Shown here piece by piece: positions 9,152 to 17,769 of a stretch of 64,000 bases of DNA (positions are counted from its first letter, which is position 1; each line of letters opens with the position of its first letter). The position numbers and the translations under genes are program-made. The notes below the pieces were generated by a model that made no database searches, had not been told where the DNA came from, and was given only the letters and a program-made list of their open reading frames with translations. The stretch lies in contig NZ_CP081869.1 in assembly GCF_019797865.1 (NCBI RefSeq), positions 4,788,501 through 4,852,500 of the forward strand, written 5' to 3'. Origin of the DNA: Chenggangzhangella methanolivorans. Its GTDB lineage: Bacteria; Pseudomonadota; Alphaproteobacteria; Rhizobiales; Methylopilaceae.

Positions 9152-9342
9152 GAGATATGGCCTTCTATCGGTTCCAAACGTGCCGTTCGGCGCGAAGCCC
9201 TCCGAGCCCGCGAAGGCCCGAACGAATTCTCGAAGGCGGAGACACGGGAGGCCGGAGTCTCGGGAGCAAGCTTCCGAAAATCCTGATCGGGCGAGCCCGA
9301 TCCCTCCGTTCAGCCCCCAGCCGAACGACGGCGAAGGCGCGG

Positions 9343-9371
9343 CCTATAGAGGAACAGGGGCGCACGCGCAA
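9343..9371 (-). promoter_or_regulatory. Candidate sigma70-type promoter of rpsF-rpsR
   Basis: Reading the minus strand there is TTGCGC (9371-9366), a 17-base spacer and TATAGG (9348-9343). These elements and the spacing resemble alphaproteobacterial housekeeping promoters. The site is 192 bases before the rpsF start. No transcript data; assignment is by pattern. Confidence 0.55.
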
Positions 9372-9526
9372 GGGACGTGCGGCGGGAAAGGCGAGTGTTG
9401 CCAAAATGCTGCGCTGCAGGACGGCGGCGCCGCGGTCACGAAATGGCCACGTGATCACCATTCGACGCCACATTCCGGGTCGATACCGTCATCCGCTAGT
9501 TAGGTACGCATAAAAGGTTGCATCGC

Positions 9527-10153
9527 ATGTATCGTTACGTTTCGGCGGCCGCCCTCGCGGTCGTGACCCTCTCCGCGGTTCCCGCTCTGGCCGCCGACCT
9601 CCCGGCTTACGAGCCGGCTCCGGCGGTCGCCGCTCCGGTGCCGTCCTTCACCTGGACCGGCCCCTATCTCGGCGTTCAGGCCGGCTACATCTGGGGCGAC
9701 AGCAACGTCGGCCGGATCAAGCCGGAAGGCTTCACCATCGGCGGCTACCTCGGCTACAACTACCAGATGGACGGCTCGCCGGTCGTGGTCGGCATCGAGA
9801 CCGACTTCAACTGGTCCGACGCTGACGACAAGGCCGGCCGCGTGAAGTTCGACCAGCGCTGGAACGGCGCGACCCGCGCTCGCGTCGGCTACGCCTTCGA
9901 CCGCTTCCTCGTCTACGGCGCGGGCGGCGTGGCCTACGCCGACACCCGCGTTCGCGTCGGCGGCGCCAAGGACAGCAAGACCAACTTCGGCTGGACCGTC
10001 GGCGCCGGCGCCGAATACGCGGTCACCGACAACGTCTCGACCCGCGCCGAATATCGCTACACCGACTACGGCAGCGACAAGTACAACTTCGGCAAGGCGA
10101 GCCAGGACGAGCATCGCGTGATGGTCGGCGTCGCCTACAAGTTCGGCTGGTAA
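9527..10153 (+). CDS. Outer-membrane beta-barrel protein, Omp25/Omp31 type
   Basis: Secreted outer-membrane protein of the 8-strand porin-like family abundant in Rhizobiales. The ATG at 9527 gives 208 residues; a TTG nine bases upstream is possible but AAGG spacing favours the ATG. A Sec signal peptide (residues 1-23, ending ALAA) precedes DLPAYEPAPAVAAPVPSF, then FTWTGPYLGVQAGYIWG, the family opening. Alternating aromatic strands follow, with RARVGYAFDRFLVYGAGGVAY and TRAEYRYTDYG, and the C-terminus ends YKFGW with the aromatic residue expected for BAM recognition. It is monocistronic, followed by a strong terminator. It probably has a structural role; the ligand is unknown. Confidence 0.9.
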   Translation: MYRYVSAAALAVVTLSAVPALAADLPAYEPAPAVAAPVPSFTWTGPYLGVQAGYIWGDSNVGRIKPEGFTIGGYLGYNYQMDGSPVVVGIETDFNWSDADDKAGRVKFDQRWNGATRARVGYAFDRFLVYGAGGVAYADTRVRVGGAKDSKTNFGWTVGAGAEYAVTDNVSTRAEYRYTDYGSDKYNFGKASQDEHRVMVGVAYKFGW

Positions 10154-10176
10154 GCTCTCGGCTTCCACGTCGTTTC

Positions 10177-10208
10177 GGGCCTCCGCGGGCGACCGCGGGG
10201 GCCCTTTT
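10177..10208 (+). terminator. Rho-independent terminator of the Omp gene
   Basis: A 12-bp GC-rich stem (10177-10188 with 10193-10204, one G-T pair) with a GCGA tetraloop is followed by TTTT at 10205-10208. It lies 24 bases after the stop codon. Confidence 0.8.
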
Positions 10209-10251
10209 CGTTCAGTCGGGCTTAAGCGGGGCGGCGGTTTACTGCCGGACC

Positions 10252-11417
10252 ATGAGCGAGGCCCTGAACATTCGGCCGGAACGGCGAGGGGAGCTCGACG
10301 CGCTGCGGGGCGTCGCGGCGGTCTGCGTCGTCGCCTATCACGCGCTCGCGCTTCATCCGCCGTCCCGCGAAGCGATGTGGGCGCTGTTCTGCTCGCCGCT
10401 CTATCCGCTCGCGACCGGGCGGCCGGCCGTCATCCTGTTCTTCGTGTTGAGCGGCTTCGTGCTCCACGGAGCGCTTTCGGCGGAACGCCGGGCGACGGGG
10501 CGCGTCGACATAGGCGCCTTCGCGCTCAAGCGATTCTGCCGGATCTGGCCGCCTTTCGCGGCGGCCGGCCTGCTGGCGGCCGCGGTCGCGGCCGCGGCGT
10601 CTGTCTTCGCCACGCTTCCGGCCCAACTCCTGCCCGCGCCGATGCGCGGCTGGCCCGAGGACGGATACGGCCTTGCGGCGCTCGCCGGCACCTGACGCTC
10701 GACGGGATCGAGCGCCACCTCGCGCTCAACTCGGTGTCGTGGTCGCTGGTATACGAACTGCGGGTGGCGCTTCTGCTTCCCGTTCTGTCGATTCTCATCG
10801 TGCGGGCCCGCGGGGCGACGCTCGCCGTCGGCGTGGGCCTGGCGATCCTCGCCGACGTCGCCCTGTCGGCGTCAGCCCAGGAGAGCCTGGCGGAGCGCAA
10901 CTACCAGGCGTTCGGCGACATCGGACTGAGCCTGCTCGGCACGGTCTACTGCCTGCCGATGTTTTTGCTGGGCGCCGCGACGTCCGAATCTCTCAGGCGG
11001 TCGGAGCTCGGGATCGAACGGCTCGGGCCTCGAGGCGCGCTTTGCGTTTTCGCGCTCGCCTGGGGCCTGATGTGGTTTCCGAACGACGCGCTGGTCGCGG
11101 TCGGCGCGGCGACGCTCGTGGCGCTCGCCGCCCGCGCGGTCCCCGCGCGTTCGGCGCTCAACCGCGCCGCTCCGCTGTTTTTCGGACGCATCTCCTACAG
11201 CCTCTATCTTGTCCATCTGCCGTGGCTTTACGGGGCCGTGCTGATTCTGGGCGGCGTCATCGGAGTGGGGCCTGCGATCGTGTTTGGGCTCGCGAGCCTT
11301 CCGCCGGTCGCTCTTCTCTTCCGGATCTGCGTCGAGCTGCCCTCGCAGCAGATCGGCCGCGGGCTTGGGCGGAGGCTGTCGGAGCGCCGCCGAGCCAGCA
11401 GTCCGGAGCCGGTCTGA
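10252..11417 (+). pseudogene. Acyltransferase 3 family membrane protein (frame interrupted, probably by a sequencing error)
   Basis: Integral membrane O-acyltransferase of the OafA/YrhL type, which acylates sugars of surface polysaccharides. The first part (from the ATG at 10252) shows the family N-terminus RGELDALRGVAAVCVVAYHAL, with the conserved His, and LFFVLSGFVL. Near 10694 the frame stops at AALAGT; one added C continues as TLTLDGIERHLALNSVSWSLVYELR and the reading proceeds to 11417 with FFGRISYSLYLVHLPW, the typical C-terminal family motif. The rebuilt length of about 388 residues is normal, with roughly ten hydrophobic segments. It is a lone gene on the plus strand; substrate not predictable. 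Confidence 0.85.
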
Positions 11418-11529
11418 CCGGGTCCGCCAACCGCGGCCAGCGACGGAATCGCGACCGAGGCGCTTGGCGGATTTGACCCACGACCAAGGATACGTTGCCC
11501 CGACCATAGCGTGTCCATACCATCTCGAG

Positions 11530-12468
11530 TTGTGGCGTTCGGCTCCGGGAGCGGCTCTGCTGGGGTGGTTTCGAGGTCTGATCGCTGCGGCGCTGATCGG
11601 CGTCGCTGCGGCGGGGCAGGTCCGCGCCGAGGAGGTATGCCCGTCGGTGACGCAGGCGCGCTCGCTTGGCGTGATCGTGCCCGCTTATTTCTACCCGACG
11701 ACTGATTACGGCGCGGAGTCGTGGACGCGGCTCGAGGGATACGCCCGGCGCAGCGCGGCCGCCGGGATCGATTTCGTGACGATCGTGAATCCGTCGAACG
11801 GCAGCTTCCGCGCCGCGGATCCGAACTATGTCGCCGTCGTCGATCGCATGGACGCGGCCGGCGCGACGCTGGTCGGCTATCTGTCGCGTCTCGATCCTGC
11901 CGGGATCGAGCGGCCGGTCGCCGACGTCCTCGACGACATAGCGGCGTGGAAGCGGTTTTATCCCAAGATCCGCGGCTTCTTTTTCGACCAGGTGCCGAAC
12001 GACGACGCGGGCGAGAAGAAGGCGTATTACGATCAGCTCCTCGCCCGGGCGCGCGAGACCTTCGGCGAGGACGCGCTGCTGATCGGCAATCCCGGCCGCG
12101 CTCCGCACAAGCGCTACCGCGACCTGTTCGACGTTCTCGTGGTCTTCGAAGACGTCGGCGCGAACTTCAGCGACGTCGTCTTGCCCAAGGCGCTGCGCAA
12201 GCAGAAGGCGAAGCGGTTCGCCTGTCTCGTTCACACGAGCGGGTCGCTCGCGGCCCCCAGCGACCGGACGCGGCTCTGCCGAGTCGCGCGCGAGATTCGA
12301 TTTCAGAAACCGACGGGGCAAAACGGCGGCTGGTGGTTCGTGACGACCGACGATCTTGTCGCGACCGATCCGAGCGGTTTCGCGACGCCTTACGACACGC
12401 TCGGCGAAAGCTTCGACCGGTTCTTCGACGTCACCTGTTGGGTCAACAGGCTCGCGCGTTGCGAGTGA
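11530..12468 (+). CDS. Secreted Spherulin4-like (spherulation-specific family 4) protein
   Basis: Resembles the spherulation-specific family 4, a predicted TIM-barrel hydrolase-like fold found in bacteria and fungi; the activity of this one is unknown. Motifs include GVIVPAYFYP, VTIVNPSNGSF with NYVAVVDRMDAAGATLVGYLS, and a WKRFYPKIRGFFFDQVPND stretch that probably holds an acidic active-site residue. I start at the TTG at 11530, which gives a 26-residue signal peptide ending GQVRA and 312 residues; another TTG at 11473 is possible. No ATG suits. It stands alone between the acyltransferase and a minus-strand gene. An envelope or polysaccharide-related role is only inference. Confidence 0.75.
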   Translation: MWRSAPGAALLGWFRGLIAAALIGVAAAGQVRAEEVCPSVTQARSLGVIVPAYFYPTTDYGAESWTRLEGYARRSAAAGIDFVTIVNPSNGSFRAADPNYVAVVDRMDAAGATLVGYLSRLDPAGIERPVADVLDDIAAWKRFYPKIRGFFFDQVPNDDAGEKKAYYDQLLARARETFGEDALLIGNPGRAPHKRYRDLFDVLVVFEDVGANFSDVVLPKALRKQKAKRFACLVHTSGSLAAPSDRTRLCRVAREIRFQKPTGQNGGWWFVTTDDLVATDPSGFATPYDTLGESFDRFFDVTCWVNRLARCE

Positions 12469-12490
12469 AGCGACCGGAACGAGGCGGCGT

Positions 12491-12907
12491 TCAGGCGTCG
12501 TCCTGAAGGCTCTCCTCGGCGGCCGCGGTCTCGATCTCGTCGAACACCTCGCCCGCCGCCGTCAGCGCCCGAACGGCCGCCGGGAAGCCGCCATAGATCG
12601 CCATCTGCATCAGAATCTCGACGATCTCGTCACGGCTCAGGCCGACGTTCAGTCCGCCCCGGATGTGCCATTTGAGCTGCTGCTCCGCGTTTCCGAGCGC
12701 CGCGAGCGCGGCGATGGTCGCGATCTGGCGCGCGCGGAGATCGAGGCCCGGGCGCGAATAGACGTCGCCGAAGGCGTAGTCGACGAGATGGTCGGCGAAG
12801 TCCGGCGCCACCTTGGCGAGCCGGGCGGCCACCTCCCGGCCGAGCGGCCCGTGGATCTGGTCGAGCGTCTCGTTTCCCCGAGCGCGGCGGTCGTCGGATT
12901 GGGGCAT
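12491..12907 (-). CDS. Carboxymuconolactone decarboxylase/AhpD family protein
   Basis: All-helical protein of the CMD family. The 138 residues from the ATG at 12907 (AGGAG upstream) include the core RQIATIAALAALGN and WHIRGGLNVGLSRDEIVEILMQMAIYGGFPAA. The AhpD catalytic CxxC is absent; instead the pattern with His in KWHIRGGLNVG resembles true gamma-carboxymuconolactone decarboxylases (PcaC). No other protocatechuate-pathway genes are nearby, so the substrate is not assigned. Convergent with the Spherulin4-like gene. Confidence 0.82.
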   Translation of the reverse strand: MPQSDDRRARGNETLDQIHGPLGREVAARLAKVAPDFADHLVDYAFGDVYSRPGLDLRARQIATIAALAALGNAEQQLKWHIRGGLNVGLSRDEIVEILMQMAIYGGFPAAVRALTAAGEVFDEIETAAAEESLQDDA

Positions 12908-13098
12908 CTCGTCGTCTCCTGGGTTCGGGCGGTTATATAGGCGCAGGACTTGCAGGAGCGGATCGAGCCCGCGCCGTCCGGCAACCATCACGGCGGCGGC
13001 GCGTTTCTTGAAGCAAGCGCCGCCCAGCCGGGTCGTCGCCGACAAAGGCCCGCCATGCCCATGAAGCCGCTTCCGTCGCCGCCCTCGGGTCTCGCGCG

Positions 13099-13908
13099 AT
13101 GAAGATCCGCATAGGCTTCGAGATCGTCCAGACGTTTCCCCATCCGACGCCGATGCTCGCGATGCTGAACGTGCATCCGAGCCGGGATCGGGACCTGCTG
13201 ACGCCAGACACCATCACATGCGAGCCCTACGTGCCGATCTCGGTCTATTCCGACGATTTCGGCAATCTCTGCAGCAGAATGACCGCCCCGGCGGGAGATT
13301 TCCTGCTCACCGCAGACGCGATCGTCGCCGACAGCGGAGAGCCGGACGTCGCGACGCCAGGGGCGATCCAGCACGCCATCGAGGACCTGCCCGACGACGT
13401 GCTGATCTTCCTGCTCGGAAGCCGCTATTGCGAGACCGACCGGCTGGTGGACGACGCCTGGAAGTTGTTCGGCGAGGGGCCGCTGGGCTGGGGGCGGGTC
13501 CAGGCCATCGTGGACTTCGTCCACGGCAGAATCGCGTTCGGCTACGAGCACGCCCGCGCCACCAAATCGGCCTTCGAGGCGTATCAGGAGCGGCAGGGCG
13601 TCTGCCGGGATTTCGCGCATCTCGCCATAACCTTGTGCCGCTGCATGAACATTCCTGCCCGCTACGCCACCGGCTATCTGGGCGACATCGGCGTCCCCGT
13701 GGACCCGGCGCCGATGGATTTCTCCGCCTGGATGGAGGTTTATCTCGGCGGGCGCTGGCACACTTTCGACGCGCGTCACAACCACCCGCGAATCGGGCGC
13801 ATCGTCATGGGCCGCGGCCGCGACGCCTCGGACGTCGCGCTCACCAACGCCTTCGGCCCGAACCAGCTGAAAAGCTTCAAGGTGTGGTGCGACGAGGTGG
13901 TCGACTAA
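13099..13908 (+). CDS. Transglutaminase-like cysteine protease family protein
   Basis: Cytoplasmic protein of 269 residues with an N-terminal beta domain (residues 1-100) and a transglutaminase-like fold. The catalytic Cys169 lies in QGVCRDFAHLAI, and the C-terminal part has FSAWMEVYLGGRWHTFDARHN. In the classical triad a His occupies the position before Ala-Trp, but here it is Ser209; His221 or another His may substitute, or this may be normal for the subfamily. There is no signal peptide. It is monocistronic, upstream of the fab operon. The biochemical role is unknown, probably peptide or isopeptide cleavage. Confidence 0.82.
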   Translation: MKIRIGFEIVQTFPHPTPMLAMLNVHPSRDRDLLTPDTITCEPYVPISVYSDDFGNLCSRMTAPAGDFLLTADAIVADSGEPDVATPGAIQHAIEDLPDDVLIFLLGSRYCETDRLVDDAWKLFGEGPLGWGRVQAIVDFVHGRIAFGYEHARATKSAFEAYQERQGVCRDFAHLAITLCRCMNIPARYATGYLGDIGVPVDPAPMDFSAWMEVYLGGRWHTFDARHNHPRIGRIVMGRGRDASDVALTNAFGPNQLKSFKVWCDEVVD

Positions 13909-13965
13909 ACCTCCTTGGGGGGCGGATCGGCGGGAGGCCGGCGGGCGCTGGCCGGGGCGCGGCGC

Positions 13966-13994
13966 TTGACATCGCCCGCGCTCGCCTGCTTTGC
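13966..13994 (+). promoter_or_regulatory. Candidate promoter of the fab operon
   Basis: TTGACA at 13966-13971 is a perfect -35 hexamer; after 17 bases a weak -10 CTTTGC follows at 13989-13994. It lies 77 bases before the fabD start in the only gap upstream. The -10 is poor, so this is tentative. Confidence 0.35.
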
Positions 13995-14070
13995 AGCCCC
14001 CGCCCGGATCGCCGGGCCAACAAAACCACGACAAGCGGCCTCCGCGCCGCGTCGAGGGAGGCGTAACGCC

Positions 14071-15027
14071 GTGACCATCGCGCTCATCTTTCCGGGACAG
14101 GGCAGCCAGCAGGTCGGCATGGGCCGGGCGCTGTCCGACAATTTCGCGGTCGCCCGCGCCGTCTTCGAGGAGGTGGACGCCGCGCTCGGCGAGAGCCTCT
14201 CGACCACCATCTTCGAGGGGCCGGACGACAGGCTCGTCCTGACCGCCAACGCCCAGCCGGCGCTGATGGCGGTGAGCCTCGCCGCGCTGCGGGTGCTGCA
14301 GGCGGAGGCGGGGCTCGAGGTCGGCCGCCACGCGGCCTTCGTCGCCGGCCATTCGCTCGGCGAGTATTCGGCGCTGGCGGCGGCGGGCTCGCTCACCATC
14401 GGCGACGCCGCCAAGCTTCTCAGGACGCGCGGCGACGCCATGCAGAAGGCCGTGCCGGTCGGCGAGGGCGCCATGGCGGCGCTGCTCGGGCTCGACCTCG
14501 AGGCGGCGCGCCAGGTGGCGGACGAGGCGGCGGAGGGCGAGGTGGTCGCCGCCGCCAACGACAACGCTCCGGGCCAGGTCGTGGTCTCCGGCGCCAAGGC
14601 CGCGGTCGAGCGCGCGATCGCGATCGCCAAGGGCAAGGGCGCCAAGCGCGCCATGCTCCTGCCGGTCTCCGCGCCGTTCCACTGCGCCATGATGCAGCCC
14701 GCCGCCGACGTGATGCGCGAGGCGCTCGCGGGCGTGAAGATCGCCGCGCCGAAGGCTCCGCTGGTCGCCAACGTGACCGCCGGCCCGCTGACCGACCCCG
14801 AGGCGATCCGCGCCCGGCTCGTCGAGCAGGTGACCGGCGCGGTGCGCTGGCGCGAATCGGTGGTCTTCATGGCCGGGGCCGGCGTGACCCGCTTCGTCGA
14901 GATCGGCGCCGGCAAGGTTCTGGCCGGCCTCGTGAAGCGCATCGCGCCGGAGGCTTCGGCCGAATCCGTCGGCACGCCCGACGACGTCGCGCGCCTCAAG
15001 GGCGAAGCCGCGTTCGACGCGGCCTGA
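14071..15027 (+). CDS. fabD: Malonyl-CoA:ACP transacylase
   Basis: Loads malonyl groups onto acyl carrier protein for fatty-acid synthesis. The GTG at 14071 has GAGGGAGG upstream and begins VTIALIFPGQGSQQVGMG, the family start; longer in-frame ORF upstream is non-coding. The catalytic Ser95 lies in GHSLGEYSAL; the QPALMAV oxyanion region and SAPFHCAMM with the catalytic His follow. The 318 residues are the usual length. It is first in fabD-fabG-acpP-fabF. Confidence 0.96.
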   Translation: MTIALIFPGQGSQQVGMGRALSDNFAVARAVFEEVDAALGESLSTTIFEGPDDRLVLTANAQPALMAVSLAALRVLQAEAGLEVGRHAAFVAGHSLGEYSALAAAGSLTIGDAAKLLRTRGDAMQKAVPVGEGAMAALLGLDLEAARQVADEAAEGEVVAAANDNAPGQVVVSGAKAAVERAIAIAKGKGAKRAMLLPVSAPFHCAMMQPAADVMREALAGVKIAAPKAPLVANVTAGPLTDPEAIRARLVEQVTGAVRWRESVVFMAGAGVTRFVEIGAGKVLAGLVKRIAPEASAESVGTPDDVARLKGEAAFDAA

Positions 15028-15056
15028 CGCAAGCTCTCCAAGGGAAGGCGAGACAG

Positions 15057-15793
15057 ATGTTCGACCTCACGGGGCGCTACGCCCTCGTCACCGGCGCGAC
15101 CGGCGGCATCGGCGGCGCGATCGCCCGGGCGCTTCATGCGCAGGGCGCGACCGTGGCGATCTCCGGCACGCGCGCCGAAGCGCTCGAGTCGCTCGCCGGC
15201 GATCTGGGCGAACGCGTCCACGTCACGCCGGCCAACCTCAAGGACGCCGCCGCCGTCGACGCGCTCCCCGGCGCGGCGGAGGCGGCGATGGGCGGGCTCG
15301 ACATCCTCGTCCACAACGCCGGAATCACGCGCGACAACATCTTCGTCCGGATGAAGGACGAGGAGTGGGCGGACGTCCTCGAGGTCAATCTCGCGGCCGG
15401 CTTCCGGCTCTACCGGGCCGCCCTGCGCGGCATGATGAAGCGCCGCTATGGACGCCTCATCGGCGTGACCTCGGTGGTCGGCGTCACCGGCAATCCGGGG
15501 CAGGGCAACTATGCGGCCTCGAAAGCCGGGCTCATCGGCATGTCGAAATCGCTCGCCTATGAAGTCGCCAGCCGCAACGTCACCGTGAACTGCATCGCGC
15601 CGGGCTTCATCGAGAGCCGATGACGGACGAGCTGAACGAGAAGCAGCGCGAACTTTCGCTCAGCCGAATCCCGTCCGCGCGTTTCGGCCAAGGCGCGGAC
15701 ATCGCCGCGGCGGCTGTCTATCTCGCAAGCGGCGAAAGCTCTTACGTCACGGGGCAGACGCTTCACGTGAACGGCGGAATGGCTATGATCTGA
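15057..15793 (+). pseudogene. fabG: 3-oxoacyl-ACP reductase FabG (frame interrupted, probably by a sequencing error)
   Basis: NADPH-dependent short-chain reductase of the fatty-acid elongation cycle. Residues 1-188 show TGATGGIGGAIA for cofactor binding, HNAGITRDN, and the catalytic Ser-Tyr-Lys in GVTSVVG and NYAASKAG. The reading stops after CIAPGFIESR, where intact FabG proteins read GFI-x-(T/S)-xMT. Adding one C near 15617 gives ESPMTDELNEKQR and the frame continues to ...TLHVNGGMAMI at 15793, the standard FabG end. The total of about 245 residues is normal. FabG is generally essential, so the break is most likely a base-call error. Confidence 0.93.
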
Positions 15794-15804
15794 GGACTTG
15801 TCCG

Positions 15805-15837
15805 CGCCTGCGCTCTTCGTCTGGCGCAGGCGTTTTT
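15805..15837 (+). terminator. Rho-independent terminator after fabG
   Basis: Perfect 9-bp stem CGCCTGCGC (15805-15813) with its complement at 15824-15832, a 10-base loop and five Ts at 15833-15837. It splits fabDG from acpP, which therefore probably has its own promoter within 15840-16050. Confidence 0.8.
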
Positions 15838-16050
15838 ACATGTTACGAACCCGCCGTCTCGAAGGAGCGGCGGTCCTCGGCAAGGTCGCCGTCCAAAGGG
15901 TCGCGGCGGCTTCGTCGAAAAACGTTTGCCCGGGACGCCGTCCGCCTCCAAATAGCCGCTCGGAGGAATCGCGGATCCCGGACGTCTCGTCGGCCGGACC
16001 GGTTTGACGGGGCGATCTTCCGAACACCTTAGGATCAGGGAAAGACAACG

Positions 16051-16293
16051 ATGAGCGACATTGCCGAACGGGTGAAGAAGATCGTGGTCGAGCACCTCGG
16101 CGTCGACGCCGAGAAGGTCACCGAAAACGCGAGCTTCATCGACGATCTCGGCGCCGACAGCCTCGACACCGTCGAGCTCGTGATGGCGTTCGAGGAAGAG
16201 TTCGGCTGCGAGATCCCGGACGACGCCGCCGAGACCATTCTGACGGTCGGCGACGCCACCAAGTTTCTCGAGAAGAACGCCGCCCAGGCCTGA
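16051..16293 (+). CDS. acpP: Acyl carrier protein
   Basis: Small acidic carrier that holds acyl intermediates on a 4'-phosphopantetheine arm. The 80 residues start [20 protein letters not shown]. The prosthetic group attaches to Ser37 in [19 protein letters not shown], a perfect family signature. AGGGAAAG precedes the ATG. It lies between the fabG terminator and fabF, as in most Proteobacteria. Confidence 0.98.
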   Translation: MSDIAERVKKIVVEHLGVDAEKVTENASFIDDLGADSLDTVELVMAFEEEFGCEIPDDAAETILTVGDATKFLEKNAAQA

Positions 16294-16356
16294 GGGCCTG
16301 TCGCTGGCATAACTACGCATGGCGCTGATGGACTTGATGATGTCAGGGACGACTTC

Positions 16357-17621
16357 ATGAGGCGGGTCGTCGTCACCGGCCTCGGAATCGTCTGTCCGCT
16401 CGGCTCCGGCGTGGAGACCGTCTGGAGTCGGCTCGTGGCCGGCGAAAGCGGGCTCCGGAACATTGACCTGTTCCCGGTCGACGACCTGCCCGCGCGAGTC
16501 GCGGGCCTGGTCCCGCGCGGCGACGGATCGAACGGAACGTTCAATCCCGACGCCGTCATGGAGCCGAAGGAGCAGCGCAAGGTCGATGATTTCATCACCT
16601 ATGCGGTGGCGGCGGCCGACGAGGCCCTCGCCGATTCCGGCTGGAAGCCCCAGACCGACGAGGAGCGCTGGGCGACCGGCGTTCTGATCGGCTCGGGCAT
16701 CGGCGGGCTCAAGGGCATCGAGGACGCGGCGATCGTGCTCGCGGAGAAGGGCCCGCGACGCATCTCGCCGTTCTTCATCCCCGGCCGCTCATCAATCTGG
16801 CTTCCGGCCATGTGTCGATCCGGCACGGGCTCAAAGGTCCCAACCACGCCGTCGTCACCGCCTGCTCGACCGGCGCCCACGCCATCGGCGACGCGGCGCG
16901 GCTCATCGCGCTCGGCGACGCCGACGTGATGGTGGCCGGCGGCACCGAAAGCCCGATCAGCCGCCTCGGCGTCGCGGGCTTCGTGGCCTGCCGGGCCCTC
17001 TCCACGAACTTCAACGACGAGCCCACCCGGGCCTCGCGCCCTTACGACAAGCAGCGCGACGGCTTCGTGATGGGCGAGGGCGCGGGCGTGGTGGTGCTCG
17101 AGGAATACGATCACGCAGTGGCGCGCGGCGCGAAGATCTACGGCGAGGTCGTCGGCTACGGCCTGTCGGGCGACGCCTATCACATCACCGCCCCGTCCAT
17201 GGACGGCGACGGGGCGTTCCGCTGCATGCAGATGGCGTTGAAGCGCGCCGGGCTACAGCCGAGCGAGATCGACTACATCAACGCCCATGGCACCTCGACG
17301 CCGCTCGGCGACGAGATCGAGCTCGGAGCCGTGACGCGCCTCGTCGGCAACGCGGCGGCCAAGATCACGATGTCGTCGACCAAGTCCGCGATCGGGCATC
17401 TGCTCGGCGCCGCCGGCGCGGTCGAGACGATCTTCTCGCTGCTCGCGATGCGCGACAACGTCGCTCCGCCGACGCTGAACCTCGAGGACCCGTCGGTCGA
17501 GACCGCTCTCGACCTCGTGCCGCTCAAGGCCAAGCAGATGCAGATCGACGTCGCGCTGTCGAACTCCTTCGGCTTCGGCGGCACCAACGCGTCGCTCGTC
17601 TTCAAGCGGCACGCAGCCTGA
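16357..17621 (+). pseudogene. fabF: 3-oxoacyl-ACP synthase II FabF (frame interrupted, probably by a sequencing error)
   Basis: Condensing enzyme of fatty-acid elongation. The first section from 16357 reads MRRVVVTGLGIVCPLGSG and ends in frame at ISPFFIPGR. Near 16788 one C is missing from a CC pair; restoring it gives [24 protein letters not shown], continuous with the second section. That section carries the catalytic Cys in [10 protein letters not shown], the first His in [11 protein letters not shown], the second in [11 protein letters not shown], and [10 protein letters not shown]. The rebuilt length of about 421 residues is normal. It follows acpP. Because the gene is normally required and everything else is intact, I infer a sequencing error. 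Confidence 0.93.
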
Positions 17622-17769
17622 CGGCGTCGTGAACGCGAGGTCCGGCGCCGCTGCGCTCCGGACCGTGAACCGACGCGCCTTTCGCCACATTCGCGGTTAG
17701 AGTGCGCGGACCTTCGCGCAGGCGCCGGCTTCGGCGCTTGCCGACGATTCTCAAGGGAGCGCCCAGCGG

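Noticed and set aside
17635..17665. GGTCCGG/CCGGACC hairpin after fabF as a terminator
   Set aside because: Short stem, long loop, no T tract; mltG follows on the same strand, so evidence is too weak.
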